DNA of 56,445 nucleotides. It comes from an uncultured beta proteobacterium (GTDB taxonomy: Bacteria > Pseudomonadota > Gammaproteobacteria > Burkholderiales > Burkholderiaceae). The DNA is taken from assembly GCA_903875135.1 (NCBI GenBank), contig CAIQUZ010000123.1, forward strand, positions 1 to 56,445, given 5' to 3'. Below the pieces are notes generated by a model that was not told the DNA's origin, did no database searches, and worked only from the letters and a program-made list of their open reading frames with translations. Shown here in pieces: positions 44,347 to 52,959 of the stretch (the first letter of the stretch is position 1; each line of letters begins with the position of its first letter). Position numbers and translations under genes: made by a program.

Positions 44347-45336
44347 TTGTCCAATTTAAAGTTATCCGTCGCGGTAGGTGACTACGATCATATTCGAGAT
44401 TTTACAAGTGGGCGTATTCGTGCTGAGGGCATTGATATCACCCCGATTCATTTATCCATTGAAGAGACATTTTTTCGATTTACAAAATACCAAGAATGGG
44501 ATGTTTCAGAGATGTCCTTTGCTAAAGCGATCTCTTTAGTTTCTCAGGTAGATCCTTGGTTAGTGTTGATTCCTGTTTTTCCTTCAAGAGCTTTTCGGCA
44601 TTCATCGATCTATATACGCAAAGGATCTGCCATTCAGTCTCCCAAAGAGTTAGCAGGGAAGAAGGTTGGTATGCCAGAGTGGGCGCAGACGGCGGCTATC
44701 TATTCTCGGGGAATGTTGGCGCATGAATACGGCGTTGATTTAACCACGGTTGACTGGTATCAAGCTGGGGTCAATACGGCTGGGCGTAAAGAAAAAGTCA
44801 AACTACAGTTACCTCAAGGAGTTCGTTATACGGCAATGCCGGAGAACTCCCTTTCGCAATTATTATTAGATGGCAAGGTTGATGCTGTTCTTAGCGCTAG
44901 ACCTCCTGATGCGTTTTTGCAGCATCCTGAGTTGGTAGAACGGCTCTTGCCGAACTATCGCGAATTAGAGTTAGCGTATTGGCAGAAAACACAGATTTTC
45001 CCCATCATGCATGTCATTGCGATTAAGCGAGAGACGTATGAGCAGAATCGATGGATTGCTCAAAATTTAATGCACGCTTTTGAAACGGCAAAAGAAAGAA
45101 GTCTTGAACGAGCCTCCGATATCACTGCGTCTTACTATCCGATCCCTTGGGTTTCAGACTATACGCAAGTTTCCCAAAGCATTATGGGGGAGGATTACTG
45201 GCCATATGGCATTGAAAAGAACCGTAGTACTTTAGAAGCCTTTACGCAGTATGCATTTGAGCAGGGAATTACTAGACAACATGTAAAACCAGAAGATATT
45301 TTTGTAAAAGAAGTACAAGAAAGCTTTAAAGTATAA
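44347..45336 (+). CDS. 4,5-dihydroxyphthalate decarboxylase-like protein (PBP-fold), copy 2
   Basis: A 329-residue relative of the protein at 9515-10507. Shared blocks are LSIEETFFRF, IPVFPSRAFRHSSIYI and QIFPIMHVIAIKRE. No signal peptide is present, so it is cytoplasmic. The start is TTG at 44347, supported by GAAGGGG seven bases upstream and by family length. It sits between TctC receptors 7 and 8. Decarboxylation of an aromatic polycarboxylate is the family role; the substrate is inferred only from context. Confidence 0.8.
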   Translation: MSNLKLSVAVGDYDHIRDFTSGRIRAEGIDITPIHLSIEETFFRFTKYQEWDVSEMSFAKAISLVSQVDPWLVLIPVFPSRAFRHSSIYIRKGSAIQSPKELAGKKVGMPEWAQTAAIYSRGMLAHEYGVDLTTVDWYQAGVNTAGRKEKVKLQLPQGVRYTAMPENSLSQLLLDGKVDAVLSARPPDAFLQHPELVERLLPNYRELELAYWQKTQIFPIMHVIAIKRETYEQNRWIAQNLMHAFETAKERSLERASDITASYYPIPWVSDYTQVSQSIMGEDYWPYGIEKNRSTLEAFTQYAFEQGITRQHVKPEDIFVKEVQESFKV

Positions 45337-45373
45337 ATATTGTAAGTAGTTACTTTATCTCAAAGGAGACAAG

Positions 45374-46345
45374 ATGAAGAGCAAGACAATGATGAATATC
45401 ATCGTGTTTTTGTGGGCAGGTATCACTATGTCTGCTATTGCACAAAACAATTATCCCAGCCAAACGATTAAATTTATTGTGCCGTATTCGCCTGGTGGGT
45501 TACCGGATACAGTCGCTCGTCAGTTATCGATTTCTCTGGGTCAGCGTTTAGGCCAATCCATCGTCGTTGATAATCGTCCTGGCGGTGGCGGGGTAATTGC
45601 TGCCCAAACGGTTAAAAGCGCCCCAGCGGATGGCTATACTTTTTTAGTCACTGACACCATCTCATTTAATATGAGCCCCATTACCAATGCTAATTTGCCG
45701 TATAACCCTAAAAAAGATTTTATGCCGATTGCACTGGTTGCAAGGGCGCCTAATTTTTTAGCGATATTACCCAATATCCCAGCAAGTAATGTGGAGGAGT
45801 TTGCCACCTATGTCCGCGCACATCCGGGGCAAATTAATTATGGATCTTCAGGCATTGGCACTCCGCATCATTTGGCGATGGAGGCTTTGAAAAGCGCGCT
45901 GAATTTAGATATGACACACGTACCTTTTAAAGGTACTTCTCAATCAGTACCTGCGTTAGTTGGTGGTCAGGTTCAAGCTGTGTATGCAGCACTTCCATCC
46001 TTAGTTGGATTTGTAAAAACGAATCAAGTCAAGATTATTGGGGTTGCTTCTTTACAGCCTTCAAAATTAGCGCCAACCATTCCAGCGATTGGTCAAAAGA
46101 TTCCAGGATATGAGTATGTCCATGTGATTGGTGTTTTTGGGTTATCCAACACGCCCCCTGAAGTGATCAAACGCATCAATGCGGAGTTAGAAGTCTTAGC
46201 GAATACCCCAAGTACACAAGAAACGTTAACGCCGATGGGGATTGAATTTAATATAGTAGGCCCGGTGGCAGCTCAAAAACATTTGGTGGATGAAACGGCC
46301 CGACTAGAAAAGCTGATTAAAGATACTAAACTTCAATTGCAATAA
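45374..46345 (+). CDS. TctC/Bug periplasmic carboxylate receptor 8
   Basis: A 323-residue Bug receptor with a strong ribosome site (AAAGGAGAC). The signal peptide ends TMSAIAQ before NNYPSQTIKFIV. The first ligand loop is PYSPGGLPDTVAR and the second APADGYTFL. It is the last gene of the aldolase operon. The 129 bp to the next gene hold no convincing hairpin or promoter. Confidence 0.91.
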   Translation: MKSKTMMNIIVFLWAGITMSAIAQNNYPSQTIKFIVPYSPGGLPDTVARQLSISLGQRLGQSIVVDNRPGGGGVIAAQTVKSAPADGYTFLVTDTISFNMSPITNANLPYNPKKDFMPIALVARAPNFLAILPNIPASNVEEFATYVRAHPGQINYGSSGIGTPHHLAMEALKSALNLDMTHVPFKGTSQSVPALVGGQVQAVYAALPSLVGFVKTNQVKIIGVASLQPSKLAPTIPAIGQKIPGYEYVHVIGVFGLSNTPPEVIKRINAELEVLANTPSTQETLTPMGIEFNIVGPVAAQKHLVDETARLEKLIKDTKLQLQ

Positions 46346-46474
46346 AAAGGTGGGGTCCTCAATAGTCCTTGGTGTATCTTCTAGAGGTATTCTATTGGGC
46401 AAAAGCAAATGTATCGCCTTGCGCTAAGAGCAATAAAAGCTTTATGATTCATTATTCGATTACTTAAGGCAACT

Positions 46475-47140
46475 ATGTTAAAAAAGATACGTATATGGGA
46501 CTTACCCACTAGACTTTTCCATTGGTTGTTTGCGTTTGCTGTTTTGGGAGCCATCATCACCGATCTTTTAGAAGAAATCGAGTGGCATAGTTATTGTGGT
46601 TATACAGCTCTTGTACTTGTGATTTTTAGGATCATTTGGGGATTTGTTGGCCCCTACAATGCGCGTTTTAGTTCTTTTATACCTTCTTTCAAAGAATTAA
46701 AGCAGTTTTTAAAAGATCATCAAGTTCAGCATTTAGGCCATAACCCCTTGGGCGCATTCTCAGTTATTGGTATTTTGCTTATCGTTCTTGTTCAAGCGAG
46801 TGCTGGACTCTTCACGGATGATGATGTTTCTTTTCAAGGCCCATTAGCTCAATATGTTTCAGAAGATATCGTTAAGCTCATGAATTGGATTCATGAAACG
46901 AATCATTGGTTAGTCTACGGGATTGTGCTGCTTCATTTAGGAGCTATTTTTTATTACCAGCGGGTGAAAAAAGAAAATTTAATCGGCCCGATGATTCATG
47001 GCGACAAAGATGTTGGAGCTGATAAAACAATACCAGTCCTTGAAACAGTGACATCCAAAGATGATGCCAAGATTCGCGGACTGGCAGTGGTAATTGTGAT
47101 TGTTTTAGCGGTACTATTTAGATACTACGTATTGAAATAA
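46475..47140 (+). CDS. cytochrome b561 family protein (prokaryotic type)
   Basis: A 221-residue membrane protein with four main helices and the conserved opening IRIWDLPTRLFHWLFAF, whose His is a haem ligand; WIHETNHWLVYGIVLLHLGA supplies others. Prokaryotic b561 proteins pass electrons from the quinone pool to small c-type cytochromes or other acceptors. The stop is one base from the convergent cytochrome c' gene, and the two families often occur together, so they are probably redox partners. AAGG precedes the ATG. Confidence 0.9.
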   Translation: MLKKIRIWDLPTRLFHWLFAFAVLGAIITDLLEEIEWHSYCGYTALVLVIFRIIWGFVGPYNARFSSFIPSFKELKQFLKDHQVQHLGHNPLGAFSVIGILLIVLVQASAGLFTDDDVSFQGPLAQYVSEDIVKLMNWIHETNHWLVYGIVLLHLGAIFYYQRVKKENLIGPMIHGDKDVGADKTIPVLETVTSKDDAKIRGLAVVIVIVLAVLFRYYVLK

Positions 47141-47141
47141 A

Positions 47142-47594
47142 TTACTTCTTTTTAAACTCGTCGTGACAACCTTTACATGTTGCGCCTGTTGCAGCAGTCG
47201 CTTTTTTAATCGCGTCTAAATCACCAGATTGAGCCGCAGAATTGAGGCTAGCTGCTGCAGAAATCAGTTTTTCTTGACTGGATTTGAATTTGTCTGTCTC
47301 AGTCCAAATCGCTGGAAGAGCGCTACCACCTTCAGTTCCAGGACCAAAAGCCTGCCATGGAAGACTTGCCATCGTATTGACGATTGCGGCATTCTTCATC
47401 ACATCATCTTTGTTATAAGGAACTTCACCTTTTGCAACTGCCGCAATACGAGCAAAGTGGGTACCCATTACTGATAGAGCACTTTGACGGTATTTAATAG
47501 CAGATTCAGGTTTAGCAAATTGTGCAAGAGCTACACCTGTGATCACTGTTGATACAACAGCTACAACGAACGCCGTAAATTTGTTGAATTTCAT
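47142..47594 (-). CDS. cytochrome c' (class II c-type cytochrome)
   Basis: A 150-residue periplasmic cytochrome with a signal peptide (FTAFVVAVVSTVITGVALAQ) and the class II hallmark, a single C-terminal CKGCH haem site just before the end. Cytochromes c' bind NO and are linked with nitrosative-stress protection and electron transfer. I start at 47594 because AGGAG directly abuts the ATG at 47600 but is six bases before 47594. A TATAAT -10 hexamer for this gene is at 47622-47627 on the minus strand. Confidence 0.92.
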   Translation of the reverse strand: MKFNKFTAFVVAVVSTVITGVALAQFAKPESAIKYRQSALSVMGTHFARIAAVAKGEVPYNKDDVMKNAAIVNTMASLPWQAFGPGTEGGSALPAIWTETDKFKSSQEKLISAAASLNSAAQSGDLDAIKKATAATGATCKGCHDEFKKK

Positions 47595-47621
47595 TGACAT
47601 CTCCTAAAGTAAATAAATCTG

Positions 47622-47627
47622 ATTATA
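47622..47627 (-). promoter_or_regulatory. -10 hexamer TATAAT for cytochrome c' gene
   Basis: A perfect TATAAT on the minus strand lies 28 bp upstream of the chosen start codon, with AGGAG between them. No convincing -35 box is seen at 16-18 bp, so the assignment rests on the hexamer and its position. Confidence 0.4.
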
Positions 47628-47699
47628 AATACATAAAATCGTTAGAATAGATATTAACAGTTTCATTTGAATTTGGTTGTATCGCTAAAAGGAGATTTT

Positions 47700-48131
47700 A
47701 TGGCCAATTTAATTAAGCATATTGCCATGCGTGTCATTAGCATTGAAGAAAGTAAACAGTTTTACGAGACGGTTTTTGGCTATAAACACGTCAATACTGT
47801 GTTACGCAAAGGTAAACATGGCGACCATATTTCGTGCCATATGACGGATGGATATATGGATTTAACCCTGATTCATTATGAATCGGAGGACGCTGATGAA
47901 GCAAATTTTGCTGGACCGGCACCATGTATCCATCATATTGGCATGGAAGTGGAAGATTTAGACGCTTTTATTAAAGGGGTCAAAGATAATGGCGGTGAGA
48001 TCTTAACCGAGCCTGGGCATTTACCGGTTAAATTTAGGTCGCCAGGTGGTCCAGTTGGTGAAGTTGTACCAATGAAGCGCTGGGAAGCAGAAACATTAGC
48101 GGCAGGCGTACACGGTAAGGTATTGGCGTAA
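47700..48131 (+). CDS. VOC (glyoxalase/bleomycin resistance/dioxygenase) superfamily protein
   Basis: A 143-residue single VOC domain with paired beta-alpha-beta units: LIKHIAMRVISIEESKQFYE and CIHHIGMEVEDLDAFI. His in IKHIAM and in the HHIG block, with Glu residues near the end, suggest a metal site. Family members include lyases, isomerases and extradiol dioxygenases; which applies is unclear. AAAAGGAG before the ATG at 47700 sets the start. It is a single gene divergent from cytochrome c' and ends at a bidirectional terminator. Confidence 0.85.
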   Translation: MANLIKHIAMRVISIEESKQFYETVFGYKHVNTVLRKGKHGDHISCHMTDGYMDLTLIHYESEDADEANFAGPAPCIHHIGMEVEDLDAFIKGVKDNGGEILTEPGHLPVKFRSPGGPVGEVVPMKRWEAETLAAGVHGKVLA

Positions 48132-48148
48132 TCTCACCCTACTTAGCT

Positions 48149-48187
48149 AAAAAACTAGCTAGGATTTTTCCTGAGCTAGTTTTTTTT
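48149..48187. terminator. bidirectional terminator overlapping the end of the class II aldolase gene
   Basis: AAAAAACTAGCT (48149-48160) pairs with AGCTAGTTTTTT (48174-48185). Inside the loop AGG and CCT pair around ATTTTT, with one bulged G. Eight T residues end the plus-strand form and six (A on plus) the minus-strand form. It serves the VOC gene and the convergent aldolase gene, whose last nine codons and stop are encoded within the stem. Confidence 0.88.
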
Positions 48188-48875
48188 GCCACTTACGTTT
48201 CCATAGATCCCAAGAGCGGTAGTACTCTTGCCATTTCACATTCGCAGCAACTTCATCATCATCCATATAGACAACTTCCATGGGGTTTGAGGCCATTAGC
48301 ATAGCTTGGTATTGCATTTTGGCATTTTGGTCGAGATAAATCGTTCTGCCAACAGCAACCTGAATTTTTTCTCCAACCACGACGGATCCATGCCCGCGCA
48401 TTAGCGCTGCGGGATGATGACTTAATTTGTCGGCCAGTGATTTACCAAGAAAGCTATTTCGAACGAGCATATCAGTACCCTTTTGAGCGTCTCGAATGTC
48501 CCAGTTTGGTACGCCTAAGCCGATAAAGGCTGACATGTGGAAGATAGGGCGTAATTCACAGTTTGAACAACTAAAGGGCACTACTGAATGTGAGTGATTA
48601 TGAACAATGGCATGTACATCTGGCCTAGCCTTATAAATTTCGCTATGGATAAACCGTTCGTTATAGCTTTTAGGGCTATTGGGGTTGATTGGCTGACTTT
48701 CCATATCCATTTCCAGAATATCTGCTGCGGTAATAAATTCTGGGGCTAGATCTCTAGAGATATAGTAGGTATTTGGGTTTGTAGGATTTCTGGCACTGAC
48801 ATGTCCATAGGCATCAATTACGCCGTGCTCCACACATACCCTAGAGGCAATCACAAGATCTTCAATAATACTCAT
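48159..48875 (-). CDS. class II aldolase/adducin family protein, copy 2
   Basis: A 238-residue class II aldolase-fold protein. Zinc ligands are in IVHNHSHSVVPF and MRGHGSVVVG, and FIHSEIYKARPD matches copy 1 at 41648. The segment RPIFHMSAFIGLGVPNWDIRD is shared in outline with that copy, so they are paralogues of one subgroup. AAGGAAG precedes the ATG. It follows the TctC gene at 48884 by eight bases. The C-terminal KKLAQEKS is encoded within a terminator hairpin. Confidence 0.88.
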   Translation of the reverse strand: MSIIEDLVIASRVCVEHGVIDAYGHVSARNPTNPNTYYISRDLAPEFITAADILEMDMESQPINPNSPKSYNERFIHSEIYKARPDVHAIVHNHSHSVVPFSCSNCELRPIFHMSAFIGLGVPNWDIRDAQKGTDMLVRNSFLGKSLADKLSHHPAALMRGHGSVVVGEKIQVAVGRTIYLDQNAKMQYQAMLMASNPMEVVYMDDDEVAANVKWQEYYRSWDLWKRKWQKKLAQEKS

Positions 48876-48883
48876 AGCTTCCT

Positions 48884-49864
48884 TTATTCTGTAATGATTT
48901 GGCCATTTTTAACTACTGATTTCCACTTCGGGATTTCCATTTGAAGTTGTATGAACATTTTATCGGGAGATCCACCTTGACTAGTTAATCCTTGCTTCGT
49001 CATGAGTTCTTGTATTTCAGAACTTAAAAGGATGTTATTCATTTCGGTGTTTAATTTCAGCACAAGGTCAAGCGGCATTTTTGCCGGGGCTAACACCCCA
49101 TACCACGTATCAATCACTTCATTAATACCTAGTTGTTTGAGGGTTGGCACTGTCGGAAAAACTTTAGAACGTTCCTCACTAAGGATTGCTAGCATCTTAA
49201 GTTGACCGCTCTGAATATAGGCGTTTGCCGCTTGTAAAGAGACGATACTTGCTTGAACATGACCGCCAAGAACGTCAGTAATAGCGCCAGAGATACCTTT
49301 ATAGGGGACGTGCAGTATTTCCATCCCAGTTTTTTGCTTTAACAACTCCATCGCTAAATGTTGTGTTGTACCACTCCCTGGTGATGAGTAGCTATAGGTG
49401 CTAGGATGAGATTTGACGTAATTTAAGAAATCTGAAAAGTTTTGAAAAGGTAAGGTCGGCGAGATGACAAAGCCCATTGCACTTGTAGATAGCAAACAAA
49501 TAGGAGTAAAACTATGAATGGGGTCGTAAGGTAATTTTTCTCTGATTGCTGGGACAGATGCATGAGATGTGGCTGTAAATAACAAAACATACCCATCCCC
49601 TTTAGCTTTTGCGACCGCATCGGTTCCAATAACGCCCGCCGCTCCTGGGCGATTATCAATGATTACAGGGACGCTCCATTTGGTAGATAGTTTGTTGCCG
49701 ATATTTCTGGCTAATAAATCAGCGGTACTCCCTGTTGAATAGGGAACAATGATCGTGATGGGTTTATTTGGATAGATATTCGGGATTGTTTGGCATACTG
49801 CGGCCGATATTGAGCTAACACCTAAAATCGAAAGGAAGATTTTTAAGAAAAAGTGAAAAATCAT
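48884..49864 (-). CDS. TctC/Bug periplasmic carboxylate receptor 9
   Basis: A Bug receptor of 326 residues if started at the ATG at 49864, which puts the hydrophobic signal (FHFFLKIFLSILGVSSISA) at the N-terminus and gives the normal family length. Upstream in-frame starts at 49915 (ATG) and 49918 (TTG) would add a charged 17-18 residue extension; no start has a clear ribosome site. The first ligand loop is PYSTGSTADLLAR. The second lacks the usual Pro-Ala (KGDGYVLLF). It forms a two-gene unit with the aldolase at 48159. Confidence 0.88.
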   Translation of the reverse strand: MIFHFFLKIFLSILGVSSISAAVCQTIPNIYPNKPITIIVPYSTGSTADLLARNIGNKLSTKWSVPVIIDNRPGAAGVIGTDAVAKAKGDGYVLLFTATSHASVPAIREKLPYDPIHSFTPICLLSTSAMGFVISPTLPFQNFSDFLNYVKSHPSTYSYSSPGSGTTQHLAMELLKQKTGMEILHVPYKGISGAITDVLGGHVQASIVSLQAANAYIQSGQLKMLAILSEERSKVFPTVPTLKQLGINEVIDTWYGVLAPAKMPLDLVLKLNTEMNNILLSSEIQELMTKQGLTSQGGSPDKMFIQLQMEIPKWKSVVKNGQIITE

Positions 49865-49995
49865 CTTGTAAAAGATTTTTTCATAAGGTGGTATCTCCAA
49901 TAATGATTTTTGCATCAAGGCAAATTCTTTCTATCTATAATCTTAGTATAAGTTCAAAGATAGATAAATAGTTTGAATTAACTCCAAGGATCAAG

Positions 49996-50865
49996 ATGAG
50001 ATTAGCTCGGTTTAATGAAGGCCAGATTGGTGTAGTGATTGGTGAAGAGATCATTGATGTGAGTGATCTCGTTAATCATGATTTACAGGCATGGCCGATT
50101 GTCGCCATGAATCGCTTGATTGCTCAATTTAACCACTACCGACCTATTTTAGAAAATGCACTGAATCGCTCGCGCATTCCTTTGGCCGATGTGAAGTTGC
50201 TGACACCTATTCCTGCGAGCTCGAAGGTCATTGCTTACCCGATTAATTATCACGACCATGCTGCTGAAATGGGGCGTGAGGTCAAGGCGAATAATTTAGG
50301 TTTTTTTCTTAAGCCGACATCATCCCTGAGTGGTGCTAGTGATCCGATTGTTTTGCCGGACTTACCGGATCGAAGAATTGACCATGAATGTGAGTTAGCC
50401 ATCATTATTGGTAAACGAGGCCGTGATATTCCTCGTGAAAATTGGCAAGAGTATGTATTTGGCTATTCTTGTTTAATGGATATTGTGGTGCGTGGTAAAG
50501 AAGAGCGCGTTGCACGCAAAGCTTATGATACTTTTTGCCCTGTAGGACCTTGGATTATGACCGCTGATGAATTGGGTGATCCTACTCAACTTCAAGGACG
50601 TTTATGGGTCAACGGTGAGTTACGCCAAGATGCAAATACGCGCGATTTAATCGTTGATATTCCCGGGATGATTGAGATTGCTTCACACATTATGACCCTA
50701 GAGCCGGGCGACATTATTGCAGCAGGAACTCCTGCTGGGGTTGGACCGATTCGAGGTGGCGATCACGTCAAAATTGAATTTGAGAAAATTGGTTCAATGA
50801 GCGTTGCGGTTGAGCAAAGTCGCGGTGGCAAAGCTTCCATCTTTCAACCGCCTCCAGTTCAATGA
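49996..50865 (+). CDS. fumarylacetoacetate hydrolase family protein
   Basis: A 289-residue FAH-family enzyme. The metal site is Glu131 and Glu133 in IDHECELAIIIG, with Asp162 in YSCLMDIVVRGKE, and the family block KAYDTFCPVGPWIMTADELG is complete. Such enzymes hydrolyse C-C bonds of ring-cleavage products (fumarylpyruvate, acylpyruvates) or decarboxylate/hydrate related oxo acids. The gene after it encodes a gentisate-dioxygenase-like cupin, so a fumarylpyruvate/maleylpyruvate hydrolase role fits. AAGGATC precedes the ATG. Confidence 0.88.
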   Translation: MRLARFNEGQIGVVIGEEIIDVSDLVNHDLQAWPIVAMNRLIAQFNHYRPILENALNRSRIPLADVKLLTPIPASSKVIAYPINYHDHAAEMGREVKANNLGFFLKPTSSLSGASDPIVLPDLPDRRIDHECELAIIIGKRGRDIPRENWQEYVFGYSCLMDIVVRGKEERVARKAYDTFCPVGPWIMTADELGDPTQLQGRLWVNGELRQDANTRDLIVDIPGMIEIASHIMTLEPGDIIAAGTPAGVGPIRGGDHVKIEFEKIGSMSVAVEQSRGGKASIFQPPPVQ

Positions 50866-50880
50866 AAAAAGAGTATAGGT

Positions 50881-51858
50881 ATGACCTCAAGTAATAATTC
50901 TGAGTTACAAGAATTTAAAGAGGGTATTGATCCTTTTAATTTATTACCTTTATGGGAGCGCCAAATGAAGTTGATGCCGGGCTCACATTGTGTTCCTGCG
51001 CATTGGCCTTATCAAACAGTCAGACCCTTATTAGAAAAATCTGTGGCTCTGATCAGTAAAAAAGAGGCAGACAGACGCGTGCTTGTCATGGAGAATCCTT
51101 CTTTACGAGGGTCTTCGTTTATCTCCCAGTCCTTATATGCAGGTCAGCAAATTATTATGCCAGGCGAGGTTGCTCCTTCACATCGACACACTCCCAATGC
51201 CTTACGATTTGTGGTGGAAGGGGAGGGTGCGTATACGAGCGTTGATGGTATCAAGATGATGATGCGACCAGGAGACTTTGTTGTTACCCCCAATTTTACT
51301 TGGCATGATCATGGTAATGAGGGAAGCCAAGCTGTCGTTTGGATGGATGGCTTAGATACATCGTTTACGAGTTTATTTGGAGCGCACTTTCGGGAGAACT
51401 ATTCAGAGGATATTTACCCAGTCACTCATACGAGTCATCATGTAGATCAACACAGCGAGAGTCTGATCTATCCATGGCAGAGTTCACTCGATCGCTTGTT
51501 ACAGATTCCGAATTCTCAAATGGATCCTGTGCATGGCTTTAAGTTACGCTACGTCGATCCTAAAACGGGTAAAGATCCCCTCACAACCATTGCTGCTTTT
51601 TTGCAGATGTTACCAAAATACTTTAAGGGTCAAACCTACCGTTCTACAGAACATACAGTCATGAACGTGGCTCAGGGTTCTTGTACCTTAGAGCTTGGGA
51701 CTCAGACCTACTTTTTAGATACTCACGACGTTATGGTGGTGCCATCTTGGGAGACCTATCGGTTTCTTAGCAAAGACGGGGCAGTTATTTTTAGTTTTTC
51801 TGATCGTAGCGCCCAACAAGCCTTAGGATTTTGGCGCGAAGAGTACCTCATCGATTAA
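50881..51858 (+). CDS. cupin protein, gentisate 1,2-dioxygenase-like
   Basis: A 325-residue bicupin. The N-terminal cupin has the Fe(II) motif APSHRHTPNALRFV (His101, His103) and a third ligand in NFTWHDHG (His142 or His144), as in gentisate and 1-hydroxy-2-naphthoate dioxygenases. The C-terminal cupin lacks these ligands, as is usual. It is somewhat shorter than typical gentisate dioxygenases (about 345-370). It should cleave the ring of a 2,5-dihydroxy- or ortho-hydroxy-benzoate, with the FAH-family gene 15 bp upstream acting on the product. Confidence 0.85.
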   Translation: MTSSNNSELQEFKEGIDPFNLLPLWERQMKLMPGSHCVPAHWPYQTVRPLLEKSVALISKKEADRRVLVMENPSLRGSSFISQSLYAGQQIIMPGEVAPSHRHTPNALRFVVEGEGAYTSVDGIKMMMRPGDFVVTPNFTWHDHGNEGSQAVVWMDGLDTSFTSLFGAHFRENYSEDIYPVTHTSHHVDQHSESLIYPWQSSLDRLLQIPNSQMDPVHGFKLRYVDPKTGKDPLTTIAAFLQMLPKYFKGQTYRSTEHTVMNVAQGSCTLELGTQTYFLDTHDVMVVPSWETYRFLSKDGAVIFSFSDRSAQQALGFWREEYLID

Positions 51859-51927
51859 ATTGGGCTTGTCTTGATACAAACCATGTTTTAGTTTACTCTA
51901 GTAAAAATAAAATAAATTGGAGACATC

Positions 51928-52911
51928 ATGAAGCAATGTTTGTGCTCAATCGTGAAGATGGTTTGCATCTTTAGTCTTTTGATCTCAGCTTTTGTTCATT
52001 GCGCTGACAGTACATATCCTAATCGCCCGATTAAAGTGATCGTACCTTTTCCTCCAGGTGGTCCAACAGATAATTATGCAAGACTGATTGCCAGTAAGAT
52101 GGCGGAGGATTTTAAACAGCCCGTTATTGTTGAAAATCGTGCGGGTGGGACAGGCACCCCTGGAACTTTGGCTGTCATGAATGCGCCCGCTGATGGATAC
52201 ACACTGATATTTACCTCCAATAGCGCGCACTTAATTAGCCCGTTACTAAAGTTCCCAATGCCATACGATTCTGTGAAAGATTTTTCTCCTTTATCGATGG
52301 TGATCAAATATCCGATGTATTTACTGACGAACTCCAATTTACCGGTCAAGAATGTAACTGAATTTATTCAATATGCAAAGACGCATCCCAATCAATTAAA
52401 TTATTCGAGTGTGGGGATCGGCTCCGGTGGTCACTTAGCCTGTGAGTTATTTAATATTGCAGCTGGTACGAATGTTGTACATGTTCCCTATAAAGGAGCA
52501 GCTCCGGCACAGGCAGCCCTGATTGGTGGGGAAACACAGATGTTTTGTGACAGCGTAGGGAACTCTCAAGGGATGGTGAATGCTGGCAAGATGCGAGGAT
52601 TAGCACTGTTTTCTGACAAGAGATCGACTGTCGCCGTCGATGTTCCTACGATGGGTGAGATGGGACTACCTGGTCTTGCTGCTTATATTTGGTTAGGTAT
52701 GTTAGCCCCGCCCAATTTACCTGTAGAGATACAAAATAAACTCAATGCTGAACTGGTTAAAATCATGGCCATGCCTGATGTTTCTGCATTCGCCTTGAAA
52801 GGTGGAAATGATATTGTCGCCAATACACCGGCTCAATTTGCGCAAATGATGCGGGATGAAAAAGAGGTATGGGCCAAGGTGATTCGAGAAAAAAATATTA
52901 AACCTGAATAA
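51928..52911 (+). CDS. TctC/Bug periplasmic carboxylate receptor 10
   Basis: A 327-residue Bug receptor preceded by TTGGAGACATC. The signal peptide runs through FSLLISAFVHCA before DSTYPNRPIKVIV; the Cys there is not in a clear lipobox. The first ligand loop is PFPPGGPTDNYAR and the second APADGYTLI. It is 69 bp downstream of the gentisate-dioxygenase-like gene and 48 bp upstream of the ThDP enzyme, so a hydroxybenzoate-type acid is a sensible candidate ligand. Confidence 0.91.
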   Translation: MKQCLCSIVKMVCIFSLLISAFVHCADSTYPNRPIKVIVPFPPGGPTDNYARLIASKMAEDFKQPVIVENRAGGTGTPGTLAVMNAPADGYTLIFTSNSAHLISPLLKFPMPYDSVKDFSPLSMVIKYPMYLLTNSNLPVKNVTEFIQYAKTHPNQLNYSSVGIGSGGHLACELFNIAAGTNVVHVPYKGAAPAQAALIGGETQMFCDSVGNSQGMVNAGKMRGLALFSDKRSTVAVDVPTMGEMGLPGLAAYIWLGMLAPPNLPVEIQNKLNAELVKIMAMPDVSAFALKGGNDIVANTPAQFAQMMRDEKEVWAKVIREKNIKPE

Positions 52912-52959
52912 GCTGATTCTTATAACCACAAATAACAACATCCTATAAAGTATTGAAAA

